The notes: generated by a model not told the origin, from the sequence alone. DNA of 64,000 nucleotides from Ptychodera flava (GCF_041260155.1 NC_091930.1:37343263-37407262), one strand, 5' to 3'; positions 1-11,509 are shown, numbered from the stretch's first letter. Program-made: numbers and translations.

Positions 1-533
1 ATTTTTATTCTACATGGAAAGACCTTTCATTTGATATATCACTCGATAGTTTAAACGTATCGTTAGAGAAGTTAACAATAAATTTCAATATTATATCGCA
101 TTTATGCAAATTGGGTACCCTTGTTAATTATGCAAATTAGGAGGTTATGGCCCTACTTGGCAGCTCCACATCGTCAATTTTCTTAAAGTAGAGATAATAA
201 GCTTTCAAATGACGTATGATGTGGCCGTATGTAAGGTGGGTACATTAAACTCCTAAAATAAGGCCCTTTTTGTGGATTCGCCGCTCGCCTACTATTCCCG
301 AGGCTGTAGGCCGAGGGTTATGGCCGTACGTGTCTGGTAACGACGAACGAAGACCAGGTTATAGGTGTTTTACACGCTATTAATCAATTATGAATAGTAA
401 TTCGTATGTAATGAAATTATGTAATGTGAACCGCTAAGCAAATACATTCTACACCGACATCTGGAAATTTAAACTAAAAAATCGAATGGGGTGTTTTTGT
501 TCATTGCGCCAAGTTGAAATCTAGCGTACATGT
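1..533. other. 3' flank of the transporter gene, no gene seen
   Basis: No supportable coding region. This lies downstream of the minus-strand transporter gene and probably holds its 3' untranslated region. A TTTATT at the very left edge reads AATAAA on the minus strand, but it is too far from the stop for me to call it. Confidence 0.5.
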
Positions 534-1658
534 TTAACTTCCTTTGACGTTGAGATAAGTTGTTGCTATCGCGACGAAGGCGGAACTGAGTGTTATCAAC
601 ACAGCCCCGATGGTGTCGTAGATATTGACTGTGTAATTGAAGACGGCGTAGTCGGCGAGATAAGCGACGAATATCTGCACATTCACCAGCAAAACAACAG
701 TTGTTGGTGGTTCCAATTGTAGGCTTCGAAAGCGACATGAGAAGTTCAGAACAAAGGTCACTATAAGGCCGATAATCAACCCGTAGGTCACACTTGATAG
801 CTTCCAGAGGAAACAATTCAAGGTGAAAGTTAGTAAACCGCTAATTATTGCCCCGATAGAATTCTCGTACAAGTTGATTATTAATACGGGAACGGCGTCT
901 CCTAAGGCAGACCCAAGTATATAGGTTATCGAAAGGCAAAAACCACAGCCAACACTTAGTAAATAACCCAGCCAGGAGTTTTTGTCGCCGACGGTGATGT
1001 CATTTCCATCGCCGAATATGACACGAGGCTGGGAAGTCAGCAGAATTCCAGTCAGACAGAGAACCGTACTCACGAAGTGTATTTTTGTGAACGGTTCCTT
1101 TAGGAAGATTCTGGCCAATATGGAAATGACGATTGGCATGACACCGCGATAGATGGCCGTGACGTTGCCGACGGGTATCATGGACAGAGCAAACACTTGA
1201 CATATATCTTGCAAGGTATAGCAGACGCCCACCGACACCAGCAAAATTCGTTGACTCCACGTATCAACCGCGATCGATTTGACTCCGTAAAGGCAAAGAA
1301 TGAGCGGAGTTACCAATACAAGACCTCCTGTGTACATAACGAATAGAATCTGGAAGGACGACATGCCAGTTGTCGTTAAGAACGCTGAAATTGAGTTGTT
1401 GAACGCGTTAAAAATTCCCGCCATTAAGGCAAGACAAATTCCCTTTGCTGAACTGCAAATTTGGCAACCGAGGGATTTTGCATCATCTTTAGCGTGGTTG
1501 CTGTTGGTTCGCTTTTCCTTCAAGAGACGGTCTTCCTCTCTATCCATGGTAAAAGTGTAATCACTGTTGCAGTGACGTTCACTAGATTTAGATTTGGCTT
1601 TACTCCGACAGAAAACCTCCCCTTCACTTGTCGCTCTAATTCGTTGTCTTCCTAACAC
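534..1658 (-). CDS. EamA/DMT-superfamily membrane transporter (SLC35G-like), single exon
   Basis: A 374-residue frame with about eight to ten hydrophobic segments from roughly residue 72 to the end. The order and motifs fit the drug/metabolite transporter superfamily with two EamA halves: the first half ends in a stretch reading SMIPVGNVTAIYRGVMPI, then FLKEPFTKIHF and TGILLTSQP, which is typical of SLC35G and other EamA proteins. The substrate cannot be told from sequence; a plasma-membrane or organelle carrier is inferred. The first 37 residues are hydrophilic. The start may be the first Met (1658) or Met38 (MDREEDRLL, 1547). The damaged paralog at 3.6-4.3 kb keeps the MDxEED region in frame but has a frame change just upstream of it, which slightly favours Met38. 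A TATAAAA on the minus strand at 1921-1927 could be the core promoter. No introns are needed. Confidence 0.8.
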   Translation of the reverse strand: MLGRQRIRATSEGEVFCRSKAKSKSSERHCNSDYTFTMDREEDRLLKEKRTNSNHAKDDAKSLGCQICSSAKGICLALMAGIFNAFNNSISAFLTTTGMSSFQILFVMYTGGLVLVTPLILCLYGVKSIAVDTWSQRILLVSVGVCYTLQDICQVFALSMIPVGNVTAIYRGVMPIVISILARIFLKEPFTKIHFVSTVLCLTGILLTSQPRVIFGDGNDITVGDKNSWLGYLLSVGCGFCLSITYILGSALGDAVPVLIINLYENSIGAIISGLLTFTLNCFLWKLSSVTYGLIIGLIVTFVLNFSCRFRSLQLEPPTTVVLLVNVQIFVAYLADYAVFNYTVNIYDTIGAVLITLSSAFVAIATTYLNVKGS

Positions 1659-1920
1659 AGAAATGTTGCCAATGTATCATCGTTATTTTTAACGCTGATC
1701 AATAGTCCTCACACTACAACTTCGTGGTAGTCATCCACGATTTACACAATAACCAGCGTCTGTCACTCAAGGCGTAAACCAGTCATCTTACCGAAAATTG
1801 AACGTGAATCCCAAAGCAACAAAATCTGCTGACCTAGTCAACTAGACTAGCAGAAAGCGTTCTCCAGTCAGTCCAGTCCTGCTCACCGGCATATTCGCAT
1901 CGGCATGACGAAGAAAGTAT

Positions 1921-1927
1921 TTTTATA
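1921..1927 (-). promoter_or_regulatory. TATA box candidate for the transporter gene
   Basis: TATAAAA on the minus strand, about 265 bp upstream of the first ATG. The equivalent place upstream of the damaged copy, near 4560-4590, is aligned by its neighbouring sequence but lacks the TATA string, which fits a dead duplicate. Confidence 0.4.
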
Positions 1928-3590
1928 AGTGTGCCAGACAACATTCGTCATTTACTATTTTAGAGACACTGAACAAACAAAACATGACTCATTCTGAACA
2001 TTTTGTGATTAGCTTCTGGTATTTTTGGATTTTACTCTATTTATATCATGAACAGGGTGACGATCCACTATAATTAATATCAATAACAAAGAGAATTGCG
2101 CTCCTTTCTACAGAATAAAACAATGGAGGTCGATCTTTGTGCACAATTTGAATTTTTCGTTTCTGTAGTACCATGCTGTACATACGCCTATCTGATAATA
2201 GATATGTTTTCGGTTTAGGAAACATAATGTTTGTTGTCATTTATATTTTTCGGTTAAGACTAGGTATAATGAAATCCATTTGTATTAATTGAATATAATC
2301 ACTTTTATGTTGTTGACCTGAACATACATGGGAAAATAAAACTTTGGATCCAAATGTATGTTTTACTAATAATTGTTATCAGACACTTGATAGGTATCAC
2401 AGGGCGATATGAGTACCGTAATTAATTAGGAGCCGGAATTGGTTTATTTTGTGATATATTGCTTATTAATTAATTAATTTATTTATTTATTTATTATTTA
2501 TTTATTTATTTATTTACCTTCACAGAGAAAACAGGAGTTCGCAATGGGATATCAGATACATCAATGCGCAAAGCATCACAGATCTAACAGGATGTGATAA
2601 TATACTTTTCGATCAGTGATATATGATTTGTTGGTACCCTGGCTTCTGCATATGTGGCACTATTATAATATTAAGCTTTGTAGCGAAATCCTGATTGAAC
2701 TGAATGGAATTGAAATATTGTCTGTCTGTTTGTCTTATCATCGGTGTTACTCTATAAAAAAGATGCTCCATGACTGCTGTGTTGTGATTTTCTTCTGTTA
2801 GTACATTGGATGCAGGCCGACAAAAGATATCTTAAGAGTCTTTACAAGTTTCTGTGATTGATTTAGAATGAGAGGTGAACATATCGGGCAGCATTTATGT
2901 ATTTGTCACAAGGATGTTTGCATATGCGAGGTGACGGAGGGGAGATGCAGTTGAAGCAGCTTGAATGGTCACATATTTTAATACTTGAATTTACAAAGAC
3001 ATTTTTCCCACGTTTCACAATTTTCTGTTCTGTCAAATGTAAGCAGAGTTGATGTGTACAGCATAATAGCAAATGAGGTACGAGATGATAGAGAATAACT
3101 CGCTTACGTATGAAACTTTGGTACAGTCATTAATTGAATTTTCTGAAGTACATATAAAGGGGGAAAAGACCGTAGAGGGAGAAGGGCATCGAATTTGAAT
3201 ACACGTCAATGCTTCACCTTTCGATACTTGTTTCACATCTACCATCAGCCCATTCCTTATTTACGCTTCACAAGAAAATGGTTATTTGAATATCTGATGA
3301 TTCGCCATAGTGTTTCATGTCACTGGAAGCCTAGATAAAGTTATTAATTTTACTAGTAGAGAGGGACGATGACCAAGCGTGTCCTTCTGATACAGAGATT
3401 AAGGCAGTCGAAAAAGCATCCTAGTGATCGAAATATTTTATGACGATTCTGTTAACTCATGTAACATTTACAAGTAAAACTGATTTGATATGTCTCCATG
3501 AGAGCAGTGAGTTTGTTCCCAACAAGAAGTCAGTTATGTGGTACATTATCTACTGGTCTTTAATAAAGGAACAGCATTTTCTTAGGCAGA
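1928..3590. other. Intergenic, no gene seen
   Basis: No frame here has homology or splice context that I can support. It holds one TTTA-type microsatellite and AT-rich DNA. Confidence 0.5.
2461..2516 (+). repeat. (TTAT)n/(TTTA)n microsatellite
   Basis: An imperfect tetranucleotide run, TTAATTAATTAATTTATTTA and onward, about 55 bp. Confidence 0.85.
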
Positions 3591-3591
3591 C

Positions 3592-4290
3592 CTAACCGTA
3601 GGTTATCGGAAGGTAAAAGCCACAGCCAATACTCGTGAGCAAATAACCAGGCCTGGAATTCTTTGCGCTGAAGTAGATGTCATTTCCATTGAAATCTCTT
3701 GAAATCAGCAGAATTCCTGTTAGACAGAGAACAGTATTCACGAAGTGTATTTTGGTGAAATGTTCCATTAGGAAGATCATGGCCAATATTGGAGTGATGA
3801 TTGGCATGACACCGCGACAGATGGCCGTAACGTTGCCGACGGGTATCATGGACAGAGCAAACACTTGACATATATCTTGCAAGGTATAGCAGACGCCCAT
3901 CGACACCAGCAAAATTCGTTGACTCCACGTATCAACCGCGATCAATTTGACTCCGTAAGGCATATGAACGTTACCAAAACAAGACCACATTTGTGTGCAT
4001 AATAAACATGATCGCTAAGAGTCTCTTAACGCATTAAAAAATCTCGCCATTAAGGCAAGACAGACTCCATTCGTTGATCTGCAAATTTGGCAACCGATCG
4101 ATTTTGCATCATCTATAGCGTGTTCGTTGTTAGTTTGCCTTCCGTTCAGAAGATCGTCTTCCTCTTTATCCATGGTAAAAGTGTAATCGCTGTTGCTGTG
4201 ACGTTCACTAGATTTGTAATTGGACTTTACTCCGACGATAGGCCTTCCCACCACTTGTCTCTCTAATCCATTGTCTTCCTAACATATGCA
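3592..4290 (-). pseudogene. Truncated, frame-broken tandem copy of the EamA/DMT transporter
   Basis: Two frames on the minus strand match the intact transporter closely: 4015-4254 (including SERHSNSDYTFTMDKEED) and 3592-3990 (including VDTWSQRILLVSMGVCYTL and SMIPVGNVTAICRGVMPI). The stretch between them has lost the first membrane helices, the segment before MDKEED is frame-shifted relative to the intact gene, and the copy stops after the sixth or so helix (GCGFYLPITYG), so the second EamA half is absent. Similarity continues upstream to about 4590, so the duplication included promoter-proximal sequence. It is a segmental tandem duplicate, not a processed copy. A functional half-protein is unlikely. 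Confidence 0.8.
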
Positions 4291-4599
4291 TAGAGGCGTC
4301 TCTACATGTACTGTCGTTATTTTAAACGTTGAATAGAAGTCTTCGTCAGGTATTCACTTGCACGAAGTCGACAACTTTGTGGTCTTCATGGAAGATTCAC
4401 ACGGTAACCGGCGTCCATCAGTTACGGCCTTCGTAGTCCGCTTAACGACAGGGAGGAACGTTAACGTGTCGCGCAAAAGAATAAAATACGCCGACCTAGA
4501 AAGCGTTTGTCCGTCATTTCTTTGCTGCACGCCAGCATTCAGATGGGGATGACCAAGTAAATAGTTTGTTGTATCAGACAATATAATTCGTCAATTGCG

Positions 4600-5590
4600 A
4601 TTTTGGAGACCTTGAAATAACCAAAAGTGTACACATTACTCATACTTTACCCATTTATACGGGAAAACGATGACGATTAACTAAAACTAAAATTAATATA
4701 ACATTGTATTCGAAAAGTTTTCAAGGCGATCCTTTCTAAAGAATACTACAGTATAGGTTAATTGTAGCCCACAAGAGGAGTTTTTCGTTTATGCGGTACT
4801 ATATACTAATTGTAATGAATATATTTTATTTAAGACTGAAATGAAATTCAGATCCTAAACGGTACAATCTATTGGCTTTAAAATACCCATCTTTTTATTT
4901 TGTCGACCTGATCATGTACAGTGAATTAAACTTTGACTCAAAAGATATTTTAAGTGTTATCAGACACTTTGCTAGGTATGACAAGACATAATATAAGTGC
5001 CAAATTTAATTACACTCTACGAGTTCTCGATATCTCTCAGACAAGAGTTTATCAAGTAAATCGAAGTTTTTTTATTCGTAGTTTTCGTCAGGTGTAAGGT
5101 ATTTAACGTTTTAAAATTTATACCACACTTAATATCACTCTTAACAACGATAAATACCGGAGACCTTTCATCGGGGATTGAAATTAATATATTTGCAATT
5201 TTCCCAAAGTTGTTTAAACTACTGCGTGTATACGCGGAAGCCAATTACAGAATCACATGAAATCATACCTCAGTGCGATCAAATTATATTGCGCACATGC
5301 CACGTTACCCCAGGGCCAACAATTAATGCACATATATATCAACTATCTTTTTTTTTCAAATATCAAATATTGAAAATATGAAAAGAGTGTTGCAGTTTGA
5401 AGAAGCTAATGATTGACCGTTGACATATAAAAACAAACTGTTTATTTCAAGAAATATTTTCAACTCGGGTGTTTGATGGCGTATCCCAGGATGCGTAGAA
5501 TCGATGCATCAAAAATGCACACTTTTTACACCTCAGTTATTGGAAAATGGGCGGCAGCTGGTGCTTGCCTCATAACTGAATTTTATTCGT
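4600..5590. other. Intergenic upstream of peptide gene A1
   Basis: No gene seen. The last part is the presumed promoter of the peptide gene that starts near 5625. Confidence 0.5.
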
Positions 5591-5594
5591 TGCC

Positions 5595-5602
5595 TATATA
5601 AA
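5595..5602 (+). promoter_or_regulatory. TATA box of peptide gene A1
   Basis: TATATAAA, followed about 30 bp downstream by a plausible transcription start. The predicted non-coding exon ends at 5670 in CACTTTCGAG, with donor GTGAGT at 5671. The same plan (TATA, short non-coding exon, donor) is found for the other three peptide genes in the window. Confidence 0.6.
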
Positions 5603-5624
5603 CACAAGACATTGAATTGATAGC

Positions 5625-5670
5625 TTGATATCATTGAGCTGATATTGAAGAATTGCCGAGCACTTTCGAG
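5625..5670 (+). other. Predicted non-coding first exon of peptide gene A1
   Basis: It lies between the expected start about 30 bp after the TATA box and a strong donor, CGAG|GTGAGT. The matching acceptor is TTCTCTTACAG ending at 6630, giving a second exon 6631-6784 that carries the start codon. The start coordinate is an estimate. Confidence 0.45.
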
Positions 5671-6181
5671 GTGAGTGGTTTTGTGTTGAAAAGTTTGAGT
5701 TTTTCAAGTGTGACTTTGGTAGTTAAAAACAGGTGATGGGCTACATACCAACCATTAACCATTAACAAGAAAAATTACGTGACATGTTTGTGAGAAAAAA
5801 ATCATCTTAGATTCGCCATTTGATGAGTTCGGTTTTTGCTATGACACAGTCGTTTGAAAATCAGGGGCCTCACAGACACAGATCGATTTGTGACTACGCA
5901 AGCAGTACACTAGTATGTCAGTCTTTATTTTTTTCTAAATATCAGTTTGAAACCCACTGCTATCGCGATCAATTCTTTTCTTCAATTGAGATTTGCCTAT
6001 CTTCATTGCCCTTACCAATACATTTATATACACCTGACTAGTAAAGACGGAAGTGCTACGTTGTACTAGTATCCATCCTGGAGTCATAAGCTTCAACGTT
6101 GTTTCAATAACGAAAATGTCATCATGGCTTCTTGTCAACAAAGTTACAGTGTGATAAATATCGGTAGACATGTCTATTCTA

Positions 6182-6538
6182 AAGGTAGGATGCGCCTCGG
6201 AGGTAAATCGATATTCGGGCTCCCAAATTTGTTCAATGACTTTCTAGTCCACCACTTGTTTGGGTCATTTTAAAGGTCTTTGTGTGGGCAGAGAAAACTA
6301 TTTCACTGTCTTAGTTTTTCGAAAATAGCAGATTATTCAATAGAGGTAGCACAGGAATGATGCCCACTTTGAATTTCAAATATCGGTAATTGTTAGGTAA
6401 TTATTTTCTATAGTATAAACCTTGGCATGGTGACCCCTTGATTGTTATTCTTGATTTGGCAAGTGAATGGTAGTATGTTTCATCTGGAAAGTTTGAGCAA
6501 AATGTTAAGTCTTTCACTTTCGATGAGCATACTACCTA
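6182..6538 (-). mobile_element. R1 dispersed inverted-repeat element, copy a (non-autonomous DNA transposon candidate)
   Basis: One of six related copies in the window. The ends form imperfect terminal inverted repeats: AGGTAGGATGCGCCTCGGAG on the left against AGGTAGTATGCTCATCGAAA read inward from the right. No coding potential. It sits in the first intron of peptide gene A1. Confidence 0.65.
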
Positions 6539-6670
6539 CATTGTTGTATCAACTTTTATACGGTCCGTTTATATTCAGCAATCGCGTTGTACATACTTAT
6601 CTACATAATGTGCAACGTGTTCTCTTACAGATACTGTCTCTCTCTTTCCAAAGAAAAGTCTGTGAGAAAG

Positions 6671-6895
6671 ATGAAACACCGTGCGATATCCTTTGTGGCT
6701 CTTTGCCTTGTTCTGTGTGCGCTGTATGAATCATCAGTTTCTGAAGAAATTCAACAACAACGTGAAATCGATCGACCAGCTGCAGTGAGTAAATAATAAC
6801 GTACATATGATTAATTAATTAATTATATGATTAATTGTAAGATTGCATCTATTTTGGGATAATATTTATCTGCCACAAAACCATGTATGTACGCA

Positions 6896-6931
<36 letters not shown>

Positions 6932-6932
6932 C

Positions 6933-6987
<55 letters not shown>

Positions 6988-7167
6988 AGTCCGTCCGTCC
7001 GTATGTATGTATGTATGTATGTATGTATGTATGTATGTATGTATGTATGTATGTATGTATGTATGTATGTATGTATGTATGTATGTATGTATGTATGTAT
7101 GTATGTATGTATGTATCTATGTATCTATGTATCTATGTATCTATGTATCTATCTATATGTATCTATG

Positions 7168-7201
<34 letters not shown>

Positions 7202-7438
7202 TGTATCTATGTATCTATGTTGTACATGTATGTGTACATGTATGTGTACATGTATATGTACATTTATGTATACGTGTGCAATGTATATTGACTTACTTAG
7301 TTCGTTACTTACTTTCTTACTTACTTACTTTTTGTTTCCTCTTAACAGTGTTTGCTCCACCCAGCGATACCATTCTGCGGTAAGAGGAACTCGGACACTA
7401 ATGAATTAGCGATGCAAGAGTCAGGGGATGAAAACTAA
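6671..7438 (+). CDS. Peptide gene A1: putative amidated disulfide-ring neuropeptide precursor
   Basis: Predicted CDS of two exons, 6671-6784 and 7349-7438, joined in phase 0 (donor GCA|GTGAGT, acceptor CTCTTAACAG). The product is about 67 aa. Residues 1-24 form a signal peptide (basic start MKHR, hydrophobic core FVALCLVLCALY). A short acidic and polar stretch (EEIQQQREIDRPAA) follows, and exon 2 opens directly with CLLHPAIPFCGKR. Two Cys enclose eight residues; the Gly would give a C-terminal amide and the KR is a prohormone convertase site. An acidic tail of 16 residues ends at TAA. A likely secreted product is a Cys-Cys ring ending in Cys-amide. The 3' untranslated region may end after AATAAA at 7711. 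A second gene at 9.9-11.3 kb has the same plan. I do not recognise the family with certainty; the ten-residue ring (C-x8-C) is shared with elevenin and with melanin-concentrating hormone, which is only suggestive. Confidence 0.7.
6897..7210 (+). repeat. Compound (TGTC)n then (GTAT)n microsatellite
   Basis: About 100 bp of TGTC/TCCG repeats followed by about 200 bp of GTAT with some CTAT units. It lies in the coding intron of peptide gene A1. All three forward frames are open across it only because the 4-bp unit lacks stops. Confidence 0.95.
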
Positions 7439-7710
7439 CATGCATAAATCTACCGATCTGAGTGAAATGGAGTAACAGATTTGACATCTGGAGCGGAGAG
7501 ACCTCTCAAGCATTTGTCATGACGTTGGAACGCTGTGTAGATTTGTACAACTACAAATATATGATTTGTGAGCTGAAAATCAAAGATATAAATAGATTTA
7601 GTTACATTTAATGTATTCAGTATATTATACATTATGTTTGCAGTTATTCACTTGCTACCATTAAATCCCAGTAATCAGCTTCCTTGTCACCCGCTATTTT
7701 TTCCTTATGT

Positions 7711-7716
7711 AATAAA
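7711..7716 (+). terminator. Polyadenylation signal candidate for gene A1
   Basis: AATAAA 272 bp after the stop codon of gene A1 and just before a long GA tract. Confidence 0.45.
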
Positions 7717-7765
7717 CATTATGCGTTGTTGTAACTGGCAAGTCAGGTAACAGTGACTACGCTGA

Positions 7766-7882
<117 letters not shown>

Positions 7883-8343
7883 AGGGAAGGAGACATACAG
7901 ACATAGAGACAGAGATTCTGATGATAAACTCCTGTGTACCGGAAATTCCCGGATCTGCCGAACATACCGGTAGAACGAAACGGGTGAAGACTAAAAAAGG
8001 ACGTACGTCAAACGCAGCTGACGAATTATTGAATACGATTTTGAGACGACGGTTTTGATTTACACCAACTCCTCAACAAGAGTGCATCAGGGACTTTGTC
8101 ATGTCAGGTCCACCAACCTCTACTACATAAGTTAACATTCTGTAGTAAATAAGAATAAAGCAAAGCAGATGGTGTACACTCGTTTTATAGTACACAGATT
8201 AGTTAAAAATGCTGGCCGTATATCAGCTTTTCCTTTGCATACATTGGTCAACTTTATAAACTTTCAAAGGCAAAACGAAGGACCGTAGACTGTGAAGGAC
8301 AACGAGGGAGCAGATGGGAGAACTTGAATTGCGTGCTGCGGCC

Positions 8344-8435
8344 TTAACCCTTTCACCACCATGGTTTGTCCAAAATCCATTGTTTTCTATGGTAAGTTGG
8401 ACCTGTATACAGGGAACTGGGGGTGAAAGGGTTAA
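8344..8435 (+). mobile_element. 92-bp TTAA-flanked inverted-repeat element (piggyBac-like MITE candidate)
   Basis: It starts TTAACCCTTTCACCACC and ends GGGGGTGAAAGGGTTAA, so the ends are near-perfect inverted repeats flanked by TTAA. TTAA targets and CCY-starting ends are characteristic of piggyBac-type elements. It directly abuts the R1b copy. Confidence 0.6.
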
Positions 8436-8783
8436 GATAGTGAGCTCCTCGAAAGTGGAAGACAAACTTTTGCACAAAGTTTCCTTCAGGAATCTTTAAA
8501 CCGTTCCTTCTCAAAGTCAAGAATAAATATCAGGGGTCACCGTGCAACTTTTGTTACTAGAAATAGATTACCCAAGATTTACCGATATTTGAACTTCAAC
8601 ATGGCCCCATGCCTGTGTTAACTCTATGGAGAAAAATTAAATTTCCGATTTTCGGAAAACTAAGCCGGTGAAAGTTTTTCTTTCACCAAGAGCTTTAAAA
8701 TGAACCCCCACAAGTGGTAGATCAGAAAAGAACTGTTAAAGTTTGAGAGTCCGAATATCTGTCCCCGAGGCGCGATCTACCTC
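8436..8783 (+). mobile_element. R1 dispersed inverted-repeat element, copy b
   Basis: A full-length copy in plus orientation, from GATAGTGAGCTCCTCGAAAG to CGAGGCGCGATCTACC. It shares internal blocks such as AGAATAAA(A/T)ATCAGGGG, CACAAGTGGTAGATCAGAAA and GAGAGTCCGAATATCTGTCC with the copies at 16.0, 17.8 and 6.2 kb. Confidence 0.7.
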
Positions 8784-9549
8784 AAGGTAAACAATTAAAA
8801 AAGGAAGAAAAAATAAATGAATATGTTCCAAAAATGCGGTGATTGAGAAAAAAAGGGCAGTACTATACCGACATTGTCGACTGTTGATGAGACAAGCTAA
8901 CGAGACCGCGATAAAATATTAAATCCCTTAAAATTATGTACGTGTGTATATGTATGTCTGTGATGTGGAGTACCTCTCAAAATTAACCATCATACTGTTA
9001 TTTTAATCATACTTCATAATAGTGACAAACACTCTTCGCTGTATCGTACGGAAAGGTTGTAAGTTATGGAATCTCATTACACGTGAATTTCTAGTAGACG
9101 GGGTCAAAAAGCAGCGTGTTTTGTCAAATGTATTAGTCCAGGTTATCGCCAGGTTTGGGCTTACACTATGCGACACCAAAGCTAATGTTTTACTTTAGAG
9201 ACAAAATGCATAGAAGAATGGTCAGTTATAAGTCACTGTCATGACTTTTGTAGCCACTGTATTCTCAACTGTTACTCGGGTTCTGAAAGCACGTGTGGCT
9301 ATATCAAAAGGAGACGGGACGGGCGATAATAAAACGCCATCTTCACGAGCAGTGCACATACGCCCTTCTTGTTGATATGTTCAGGTTTTATGGTGTCTGT
9401 ATCCAGGGTGCTTTCACTGTAATTTCGAAATTCGTTTATGAAAGTTGAACATTTTAATTAAAACAAAGGCGGGAATGTGACCAGAACTATGCAACAGCTG
9501 TTAACACCATAAACGCAACTTTATTAAAAAACAAGACACTTTCAGACGA

Positions 9550-9558
9550 TATATAAAT
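9550..9558 (+). promoter_or_regulatory. TATA box of peptide gene A2
   Basis: TATATAAAT. A predicted non-coding exon of about 40 bp follows (about 9580-9619, ending TGATTGCAG) with donor GTATGT at 9620. Confidence 0.55.
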
Positions 9559-9579
9559 GACAGGCTGGCGTACACCACG

Positions 9580-9619
9580 CTGCAGCTAACACAGTGAAGA
9601 AGACATCGATTGATTGCAG
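9580..9619 (+). other. Predicted non-coding first exon of peptide gene A2
   Basis: It begins about 25-30 bp after the TATA box and ends at a CAG|GTATGT donor. Possible acceptors before the start codon are CAACTGGCAG (ending 9842) and ATCAAGACAG (ending 9858). The start coordinate is estimated. Confidence 0.4.
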
Positions 9620-9873
9620 GTATGTTGATTTGCCATACGTTTTTTCTCCTGTAGTGTGAAGCTCTGGAGTCATCTCAAATTGAAGCATTTCTAAAGGAGA
9701 CCCGATACACTGTCCGTTGATGGCCCGACTGGCGTTGCAGTTCAGATCAAATGGACTTGTCAAGATTCAATCCTCTTGTCCGACTTTCACTCTCGCATTT
9801 CCTGATATGTGGTTTTTCTTCCATACAAACAACAACTGGCAGTTTGTAATCAAGACAGTGGGTTGCAACAACT

Positions 9874-11325
9874 ATGGAGGTCAAGTTAGTTCTCTGCCTA
9901 ACCCTTTGCTGCCTGGTGTCGTGTTCACTGTTCACCATTGCAGAGTCACGAGAAAGGCCGTATGGAGCCAACAAGCCAGCAGGGGTAGGTTGACAGATCA
10001 CTTCAAATTTTGAAACTCTCTGAGTCTTTGTACATACGAGTTTCTCTATCAATAGGCACTACAATTCGTGCATATTCGTTTTGTTAGCAAACCTCAATAC
10101 GTACGTAAAGAATTACCGACGGCTAAAGGCAATCTTTTCTGCTAAATAGCCACGGGTTTATTGCAAATATTCGTGTTGTCATGGACATCTTGATATCATG
10201 AAAATTCATTTTGTAAGGGCTGAAACATTTAAAATGTGATTGTAATGTTTGCGGGCAAGTAGTAAAGACAGAAAGACAGAGACAGCTAGCTATCTGAAGA
10301 TAACTTGAGTGTGCCTTGGGAACAGTATTTCGGGAACTCAGAGTTTTTACAATGTATTTCTGATCAGCGGCTTGTGTCAATGCAAGTTGAAGTGCCTTGA
10401 GAAAACGAAGTTGTACCACTTTGTTTTTGTAAACATAGAAAATTTTTATTTGTTTTCATTAACTAAACATAGGGCACAGCGGCCATTCCAAAATCGGGAA
10501 ATTTTAGAAACATTTTTTTCTCAAATACCAAACTTGGCAGGATGGCACTAACATTTGTATCTTGATCACGATGAAAACGGTGTACATGCACGCGTGGTCG
10601 GTAGGTTCTAACCGGCCTGCTACATAAAATATATGTGGTGAAGACTTATTAGCGTATCATTTGCAGACGTACTAACATCTTGATCAGGGTCTTAAGCAAC
10701 CAGCTGTCTTGCCTTCATGAGATGATCCATACAGAACAGATGCATGGCATTGTAGGCTGCGTTCACAAATAATGGGGGGGGGGAGGTCGCTATTGAATCT
10801 TGATTTTTTTTTTCAGATCTCCCTCCCGACTGGCACAGTTTCATTGGACAAAATGCTTGATATACGTTCAGTATATTTACGTATATTGACATATATTGAA
10901 CACAATATTGATTGCATACGTATCGTATATCCTAAAGTTTGTATATGGAACATTCCAATACGTTGATATGCGTAGCGTATATCTATGTAGATCATGTGTA
11001 TACGTAATGCAGATTTTTGCACACCAAGTGTACACCTGTAGTTTTGCATTTTGTCCCCAGTGTTTGTAATGTAGAATTTCCCCGAGGACAGATTAAGTAA
11101 GGGTTCGAAACCTCTTTCGAGCTATGTATTGCCTCACCAGAACTCAGTAAAAGTGACGCATATAGTAAAGGTGACGAGTAACTGTTTCTTATTATTCTAT
11201 TTCTGTCGTCTGATCAGTGCTTCATCCATCCCTTGGCCCCCTTCTGTGGCAAGAGAGGATCATGGGATACCTTGGATACGGACAGTGACGACACGGCGGC
11301 CGCCATTACTCGAGATGGAAAGTGA
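9874..11325 (+). CDS. Peptide gene A2: putative amidated disulfide-ring neuropeptide precursor, paralog of A1
   Basis: Predicted CDS of two exons, 9874-9984 and 11218-11325, phase 0 (donor GGG|GTAGGT, acceptor CTGATCAG). The product is about 72 aa. A signal peptide occupies roughly residues 1-24 (LVLCLTLCCLVSCSLFTIA). The linker ESRERPYGANKPAG follows, then exon 2 opens with CFIHPLAPFCGKR and an acidic tail rich in Asp and Thr ends at TGA. Compared with A1, the ring keeps Cys-x8-Cys, the His-Pro at ring positions 3-4, Pro-Phe before the second Cys, and the GKR amidation and cleavage site. The propeptide and tail are not alignable. That is the pattern expected for a neuropeptide family: mature segment constrained, remainder free. 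An AATAAA at 11504 could end the transcript. There is no dibasic site before the ring, so the mature peptide probably starts at or soon after the signal-peptide cleavage site. Confidence 0.7.
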
Positions 11326-11503
11326 CTGATGCTAGCGCTGTCGCTTAAACGTGGACCAACCAGGTGGCGGGATAATCGGAATCTTCACTAAACCGACTGT
11401 GTTTTATTGAGAAAATGCAAATCAGACGTAAATTCCGTTTCCATTTCACTATACTCGTTATACATAACGCTGGCACGTAGCAAAAGATACCACGCGCACG
11501 TCA

Positions 11504-11509
11504 AATAAA
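11504..11509 (+). terminator. Polyadenylation signal candidate for gene A2
   Basis: AATAAA 179 bp after the stop codon of A2. Confidence 0.4.

Noticed and set aside
6843-7409. Long frames of repeating VCLS/MYVC residues
   Set aside because: They are translations of the TGTC/GTAT microsatellite, open in all three forward frames only because the repeat lacks stops.
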